Source of the DNA: Proteiniphilum sp. X52
GTDB taxonomy: Bacteria > Bacteroidota > Bacteroidia > Bacteroidales > Dysgonomonadaceae
Reading direction: 5' to 3'
NCBI RefSeq assembly: GCF_003712195.1
Contig: NZ_RDSD01000014.1
Span: 47,345 to 111,344, forward strand
DNA length: 64,000 nt
Below, piece by piece: positions 62,267-64,000 of the stretch (the first letter of the stretch is position 1; every line of letters starts with the position of its first letter). The notes under the pieces are model-generated. The model was not told the origin of the DNA. It saw nothing but the letters and a program-made list of their open reading frames with translations, and ran no database searches. The position numbers and the translations under genes are program-made.

Positions 62267-63676
62267 TTATTTGCAAAACGCGTGTCTGTATCCTTTTACA
62301 TCGTTCCAGTGTCCGCGGGTAAAATCGGGAATGGCCACGGGCGCCGAATTATTTTCAAGGGATAAAGCCGTTAAAGGAGCGAGACAACACCACTCCGCCA
62401 GATCATAGACATCCATATCGAGTGGCAGCCCGTTCCTTAAGCAGTAAACGAGGCGATAGTCCATGATAAAGTCCATCCCCCCATGTCCTCCCACTTTTTT
62501 AGCTGTTTCTTCCAGTTCTACATGGATGGGATGTTTGTATTTCTCCATCAGCATTTTTTTTACATCATCCGCAACAAAAAAATGTGCCGACATATTTTCC
62601 CGGTCGGGAATCGTGCTTTCTTCAACGGTATCCGCTTTCAAGGCATATCCTTCTACCGGATATTTATTGGCAAACCCTTTCGTGCCTTGTACCTGATACA
62701 TACGGCTGTAGGGGCGGGGAGAGGCGACATCGTGTTGAATATGGATGGTCTTCCCGTTTTCCGTACGGATCATGGTCATGGTGTGCTGGCCGTTTTTGAA
62801 ATCGGTAACTTTTTCACCTCGCTTTTCTTTCAGGTAAGCAGGGATACTTACCGGTTTGCTGTCCATTGCCACCAGGTAGTTCATTTTGTCCCCGCGATGT
62901 ATATCAAGAGCCTGACAGGCCGGACCCATTCCGTGCGTAGCGTAAATATTGCCTCTGTGGTTTTTGTTGTATTCCATGCGCCAATCACTTTCGTAAGATT
63001 CCCAGTATTCTTCAAGCTGATGGATGTAGGCGCCTTCGGCATATAAAATATCTCCCAGAACACCCTGATGTGCCATATTGAGAGTGGTCAGTTCAAAGAA
63101 ATCGTACACGCAGTTCTCAAGTTGCATACAATGTTTTTGTGTCCGTTCGGCCGTGTTAATTACATCCCATATTTCTTCCAGGGTCATGGCTGCAGGAACT
63201 TCACAAGCTACATGCTTGCCTTGTTCCATTGCGTAAATGATCATAGTGGCATGGTGTTTCCAGTCGGTCGCAATGTAAACCAGATCGATGTCGTCTCTGC
63301 GGCAAAGTTCTTTCCATGCATCTTCGCTCCCGCTGTATCCGGCAGCACGTGGACGACCGGCCCTGTATAGAATTGTTTGCGCTTTTTCAACCCGGTCAGG
63401 ATGCAGGTCACAAAGGGCTACGATTTTTGTCTCCGCAATGTGGGAAAACCTTTGTACCGCACCAGGACCACGCATTCCCAATCCAATAAACCCGACTCTT
63501 ACCGTATCCATTTTGGGGGTTGTGAGCCCCAGTACATGTTTTTGACCGTCAGGCCGATCAGGTACTTCTGTCTGGACAGGCAGGCAGATTTCTTTTGGTT
63601 CCTTTTTTTTCAAGATAGGATTACAAGAAGATAAAAGGACGATTATAGCAAATAGCAAGTAAAATTTCCTTTTCAT
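62267..63676 (-). CDS. GH109-like glycosidase lipoprotein (Gfo/Idh fold)
   Basis: GH109 enzymes hydrolyse alpha-GalNAc with a bound NAD redox cycle. The 469 residues carry a lipoprotein signal (lipobox LSSC, Cys18). The Rossmann motif RVGFIGLGMRGPGAVQRF follows, then VYIATDWKHHATM and KHVACEVPAAMTLEE. The GH109-type segment HRGNIYATHGMGPACQALDI matches the HGxGP signature. HGGMDFIMDYRL lies near the C-terminus. It fits GH109 better than ordinary Gfo/Idh dehydrogenases. The second in-frame ATG (63676) was chosen over 63685, because MKRKFYLL gives the normal signal length. It is followed after 43 bases by a SusC gene. Confidence 0.82.
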   Translation of the reverse strand: MKRKFYLLFAIIVLLSSCNPILKKKEPKEICLPVQTEVPDRPDGQKHVLGLTTPKMDTVRVGFIGLGMRGPGAVQRFSHIAETKIVALCDLHPDRVEKAQTILYRAGRPRAAGYSGSEDAWKELCRRDDIDLVYIATDWKHHATMIIYAMEQGKHVACEVPAAMTLEEIWDVINTAERTQKHCMQLENCVYDFFELTTLNMAHQGVLGDILYAEGAYIHQLEEYWESYESDWRMEYNKNHRGNIYATHGMGPACQALDIHRGDKMNYLVAMDSKPVSIPAYLKEKRGEKVTDFKNGQHTMTMIRTENGKTIHIQHDVASPRPYSRMYQVQGTKGFANKYPVEGYALKADTVEESTIPDRENMSAHFFVADDVKKMLMEKYKHPIHVELEETAKKVGGHGGMDFIMDYRLVYCLRNGLPLDMDVYDLAEWCCLAPLTALSLENNSAPVAIPDFTRGHWNDVKGYRHAFCK

Positions 63677-63712
63677 GATCTGCATTTTTAGTTTTTTTAT
63701 TTTTACGATTAT

Positions 63713-64000
63713 TTACTCTCCCTCGTAAGGTACTTTGTTTGAATTACTGCCTTTATAATCAAAGACTCCCCAGTTCTTGGAAACCGCGATATTCACGTCC
63801 GCTTTTGTAGCCTTGTTTTGTTCATCCGGAACGGTTGTATCAATAAAAGCCAATGTGCCTGCAAAACTTGCCTCCTTGCGATCGGGTAAAGAGTTCATCA
63901 GGGCAGTGGCATTTTCCCCTGTAATTTTATTTCCGTAACAAAACAGGTTACGCAGTTCTTTATTCGACAACAATGCGGTAATCCTGTTTTTGGGACAGTC
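63713..64000 (-). CDS. leucine-rich-repeat protein, 5' part beyond window edge
   Basis: The frame is open from base 64000 to a stop at 63713, giving 96 residues of a C-terminus. Leucine-rich-repeat turns are visible (ALLSNKELRNLFCYGNKIT), then a cap ALMNSLPDRKEASFAGTLAFID and NWGVFDYKG. Bacteroidetes surface proteins with this type of LRR end are common. Without the N-terminus, localisation and function cannot be stated. It precedes the GH109-like gene by 36 bases and probably heads or belongs to its operon. Confidence 0.7.
   Translation of the reverse strand, partial: DCPKNRITALLSNKELRNLFCYGNKITGENATALMNSLPDRKEASFAGTLAFIDTTVPDEQNKATKADVNIAVSKNWGVFDYKGSNSNKVPYEGE

Overview
The window is chromosomal DNA from a member of the Bacteroidetes, most likely the order Bacteroidales. 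Three observations support this. There are three SusC/SusD outer-membrane pairs. The housekeeping promoters match the Bacteroidetes pattern (TTG about 33 bases upstream, a spacer of about 20 bases, and a TAnnTTTG box at -7). Families typical of the group are present: NigD-like, DUF349, tandem-domain TonB and fimbrillin-like proteins. Gene content resembles the Dysgonomonadaceae (Proteiniphilum/Petrimonas type), but that placement is inference.

Bases 1-13,500 are mainly housekeeping. A 5'-complete but truncated gyrB, a Dabb-domain gene, rpsT and tRNA-Glu read leftward. rpmH, a PASTA-domain protein, an RluD-type pseudouridine synthase, D-Ala-D-Ala ligase, an acyltransferase and a NigD-like lipoprotein read rightward. 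A tandem TonB-domain protein and a marR/CoA-disulfide-reductase-rhodanese pair read leftward, and typA/bipA reads rightward. A short XRE-type regulator, a possible small structured RNA and an IS110-family transposase relic come next.

Bases 14,288-30,010 hold an isolated SusC/SusD pair, a large acidic DUF349 protein, and the conserved leftward block der, era, fabH, rpmF, yceD. These are followed by a sugar-kinase-like APH-fold protein and a family-9-like carbohydrate-binding protein. A decayed stretch then carries an IS5-type (DDE_Tnp_4) transposase pseudogene and a DUF4143 ATPase fragment. Many intergenic gaps in this half are filled with degenerate simple-sequence words.

Bases 30,030-64,000 are almost entirely leftward and form one large accessory carbohydrate-utilisation region aimed at amino-sugar glycans. 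In order of transcription it contains: an LRR protein cut by the window end, a GH109-like lipoprotein, SusC, SusD, an XylR/AraC regulator, an MFS sugar transporter, nagA, a nagB-like deaminase and a secreted Gfo/Idh protein. A second SusC/SusD pair follows, then a DUF4861-like calcium-repeat protein, a Tat-exported DegT/DnrJ-type aminotransferase lipoprotein, a ceramidase-like protein and a beta-propeller lipoprotein. After these come a 49-residue peptide, a fimbrillin/right-handed beta-helix lipoprotein, a GH20 hexosaminidase, a NagX-type membrane acyltransferase, an alkaline-phosphatase-superfamily enzyme and a second DUF4861-like paralogue.

The probable logic is as follows. SusC/D pairs import oligosaccharides released by surface enzymes. 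GH20 and GH109 release HexNAc. NagX may re-acetylate glucosamine from the cytoplasmic side. The MFS carrier imports the sugar, and NagA/NagB feed it toward glycolysis. The exported aminotransferase, ceramidase-like and propeller cassette has no function I can assign and is the most interesting part of the window.
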